Position numbers and translations under genes: made by a program
In this document: one piece after another, positions 5,776 to 7,080 of the stretch
How the letters are laid out: the number at the start of each line of letters is the position of its first letter
How positions within the stretch are numbered: the first letter of the stretch is position 1
The notes under the pieces: model-generated
Database searches by the model: none
What the model was told of the DNA's origin: nothing
What the model saw: the letters and a program-made list of their open reading frames with translations, nothing else
DNA from: Rhizobiales bacterium CCH3-A5
GTDB taxonomy: Bacteria > Pseudomonadota > Alphaproteobacteria > Rhizobiales > Beijerinckiaceae
DNA length: 7,080 bases
Direction: 5' to 3'
Assembly (NCBI GenBank): GCA_001556025.1
Contig: LSIB01000090.1
Span: 1-7,080, forward strand

Positions 5776-6243
5776 ATGCCAACAGAGCAAAAGCGCATTC
5801 AGCATGACCTGCAGCGTGATCTCGACCTCTGGCGGGACGAGGAGGCCGGTTTGCAGATCGAGACAATCGCCGCCGCTTGCGCGCTGATCGCCTATGCCGA
5901 CGGCGTGGTCCGCCAAACCGAGCATGACAGCATGGCGGCCTCGCTTTCGCGCTTTGGCCTGATCGACGAGCAGTCTCGCCAGGAACTCCTGATCGAGTTC
6001 GAGCAGGCGACCGCGCGCTTCGAGATCGACCCGGCCGTCGGCGAGAGGGCGGCGCTGTCCACGATCGCCCGGCTGCAGAAGGATGGCCGGTTCGCGCGCA
6101 CGCTGGTCGAAACCTGTCGCCATATCGGGGAGGCCGATGGCCATTACATCGTCGAGGAGCAGTCTGCGCTGGTAAAAATTTGCCGCCAACTACGCATCGA
6201 GCCGGTCGAGGCCGGCGCATTCGCGCCCGTGCCAAGGACGTAA
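5776..6243 (+). CDS. TerB-like cytoplasmic protein
   Basis: A 155-residue soluble, mostly helical protein of the TerB/DjlA-N superfamily. Two copies of the family's acidic helical motif are visible: AACALIAYADGVVRQTEHDSM at 33-53 (Asp42, Gly43, Glu49) and ADGHYIVEEQSALVKICRQL at 120-139 (Asp121, Gly122, Glu127, Glu128). The conserved 'aDG...E' acidic residues are the proposed metal-binding positions of TerB, whose structure shows an all-helical fold with a negatively charged face. The length is normal for TerB (about 150). GGAGA lies about eight bases before the ATG. It is the last gene of the compact plus-strand unit with the two small membrane proteins, which may anchor it or link it to the TerC protein encoded divergently. 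TerB proteins are associated with TerC in tellurite and metal stress systems; direct tellurite resistance here is not implied. Confidence 0.85.
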   Translation: MPTEQKRIQHDLQRDLDLWRDEEAGLQIETIAAACALIAYADGVVRQTEHDSMAASLSRFGLIDEQSRQELLIEFEQATARFEIDPAVGERAALSTIARLQKDGRFARTLVETCRHIGEADGHYIVEEQSALVKICRQLRIEPVEAGAFAPVPRT

Positions 6244-6401
6244 CCGGTGTCCCATATTCGTCGTTTCTCAAGGCTTCGAGGGTGGGCAAGGCGAGCTCAT
6301 CTGATCTTGGCTTTGCGCAGGACATCGAGCTCTGAGTCGGGTGACGAAAAGCGCGGCCTGCATGGGTGCCCAAGCCGCAACATTGCGCGCAGCGGGGCAC
6401 G
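6244..6401 (+). other. Gap between TerB-like gene and NRPS gene
   Basis: These 158 bases contain no recognisable gene, no clear terminator and no convincing promoter. CGAGCTC occurs twice (about 6291 and 6327), a short direct repeat that is not significant by itself. A 52-codon Arg-rich frame from GTG 6247 ends in an ATGA overlap with the NRPS start, but lacks a ribosome binding site. Whether the NRPS gene is transcribed with the TerB unit cannot be decided. Confidence 0.45.
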
Positions 6402-7080
6402 ATGAACGACATCAGCAACCTCCCGGTCGGTTCGCCCGGGCTCGGCGCAAAGCCGCTCGCCGTGCTTGCCGGCGAGAAGCGGCCTGATCTGCTGCGCGAC
6501 GAAGTGCTCGGCGAAATTTTCTCGGCTACGGTCGCGGAGCGCGGCGCGCATCCTGCGCTGACCGATGGCGCGCAGTCGCTGAGCTATGAGACGGTGTGGA
6601 CCGCCGCCGGCCGGCAGGCGAGGGCGCTCGTCCTGGCGGGCGTCGGGCCGGGCGACATGGTCGGCCTGTGGATGCCGCGCGGCATCGCGCTGCTGATCGC
6701 GCAGATCGCGATCACCCGGGCGGGCGCGGCCTGGATCCCCTTCGACGCCGAGGCGCCTGTCGAGCGCATCGCGACCTGTCTGGACGATGCTCAGGCCAAG
6801 GGCCTCATCACCTGCCTCGGTTGGCAGCCGCGCGCCACCGCGACCGGCCGGACGGTCTGGACGCCTGAGGCGCTCGAGGCGGCCGATGACGGTGTCGTCG
6901 TCCCGGCTCGCGCGGTGGGTCTCACCAAGGAGCATCCGGCCTATCTGATCTACACCTCGGGCTCGACCGGCACGCCCAAGGCGATCGTCATCAGCCATCG
7001 CAACATCTGCCACTTCCTCCGCGCAGGAAACGCCTTCTACGAGTTCGGCCCCGACGACATCGTCTTCCAGGGCGCGTCCG
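6402..7080 (+). CDS. Pls/PosA-like non-ribosomal peptide synthetase, N-terminal part
   Basis: Only the first 226 codons are in the window; the gene continues past the right edge. The protein starts with about 30 polar residues, then an AMP-binding adenylation domain. Core motifs in order: LSYETVW at 60-66, an A2-type segment RAGAAWIPFDAEAPVERI at 106-123, and the A3 phosphate-binding loop YLIYTSGSTGTPKAIVISHR at 181-200. The start LLRDEVLGEIF and the segment GLWMPRGIALLIAQ resemble the Pls/PosA group, large proteins with an adenylation domain, a carrier domain and a multi-pass membrane C-terminal region with acyltransferase-like modules. The founding Pls makes epsilon-poly-lysine. Whether the carrier and membrane parts are present here cannot be seen. 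ATG 6402 is chosen on the GGGG about five bases upstream and on fit to the family start. Third codon positions are extremely GC-rich. A role in making an amino-acid polymer or a small amide is inferred. Confidence 0.85.
   Translation, partial: MNDISNLPVGSPGLGAKPLAVLAGEKRPDLLRDEVLGEIFSATVAERGAHPALTDGAQSLSYETVWTAAGRQARALVLAGVGPGDMVGLWMPRGIALLIAQIAITRAGAAWIPFDAEAPVERIATCLDDAQAKGLITCLGWQPRATATGRTVWTPEALEAADDGVVVPARAVGLTKEHPAYLIYTSGSTGTPKAIVISHRNICHFLRAGNAFYEFGPDDIVFQGAS

Noticed and set aside
5248..6189. A 313-codon open frame on the - strand opposite the small membrane proteins and TerB
   Set aside because: The + strand genes have strong ribosome binding sites, membrane helices and TerB motifs; the antisense translation shows no family resemblance.
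6247..6405. A 52-codon frame from GTG ending in an ATGA overlap with the NRPS start
   Set aside because: There is no ribosome binding site before the GTG, the translation is Arg/Ser-rich without features, and the overlap is expected by chance in one of three frames.
6297..7013. A 238-codon open frame on the - strand opposite the NRPS gene
   Set aside because: The + strand carries the adenylation-domain core motifs in order; the antisense frame is Arg/Asp-rich and unrecognisable.
1..7080. EcfG-type general stress promoters (GGAAC, 18-19 bases, CGTT)
   Set aside because: Several GGAAC and GTTCC sites were inspected by eye on both strands; none has the second box at the required distance upstream of a gene.
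1..7080. CRISPR arrays, tRNA or rRNA genes, insertion sequences
   Set aside because: No regularly spaced repeats, no cloverleaf or rRNA-like segments, and no transposase-like reading frames were recognised.

Overview
The window is GC-rich DNA with dense, tightly spaced genes and reads like an alphaproteobacterial chromosome, most likely of the Hyphomicrobiales (Rhizobiales). That assignment is an inference from codon use and from the mix of families (ExoD, TerC, DUF4112, a Pls/PosA-like NRPS). No rRNA, tRNA or other taxonomic marker is present.

Layout. Positions 1-514 hold the degraded 3' end of a LysR-type regulator gene on the + strand. Positions 515-724 are non-coding. From 4373 down to 725 runs a minus-strand series of five genes: a TerC/Alx-family membrane protein, an ExoD-family membrane protein, a membrane-anchored DegS/HtrA-like protease with one PDZ domain, an unrecognised 87-residue protein and a secreted PepSY-like protein. 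The first three are spaced like an operon (gaps of about 33 and 10 bases); the last two follow after gaps of 80 and 124 bases. Positions 4374-4666 form a divergent control region with a strong hairpin in the TerC leader, an AT-rich patch, a weak candidate promoter, a widely spaced 15-base inverted repeat and two small hairpins. From 4667 rightwards runs a plus-strand series: a DUF4112 membrane protein, a doubtful short frame, two unrecognised small membrane proteins joined by a 1-base stop/start overlap, and a TerB-like cytoplasmic protein. After a 158-base gap comes the 5' end of a large NRPS-type adenylation gene, which runs off the right edge.

How the genes may work together. TerC and TerB families recur in tellurite, metal and envelope stress systems. 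ExoD, the DegS-like protease, the PepSY-like protein and the small membrane proteins all act at or beyond the inner membrane. The NRPS resembles the Pls/PosA group, whose best-known member makes epsilon-poly-lysine. My reading is an envelope or metal-stress locus in which a TerC/TerB membrane module, with periplasmic quality control, sits next to an amino-acid polymer or small-peptide synthetase. The sequence shows the gene order and families directly; the joint function is a hypothesis. The newest-looking parts are the two small membrane proteins between DUF4112 and TerB and the symmetrical control region between the two gene series.
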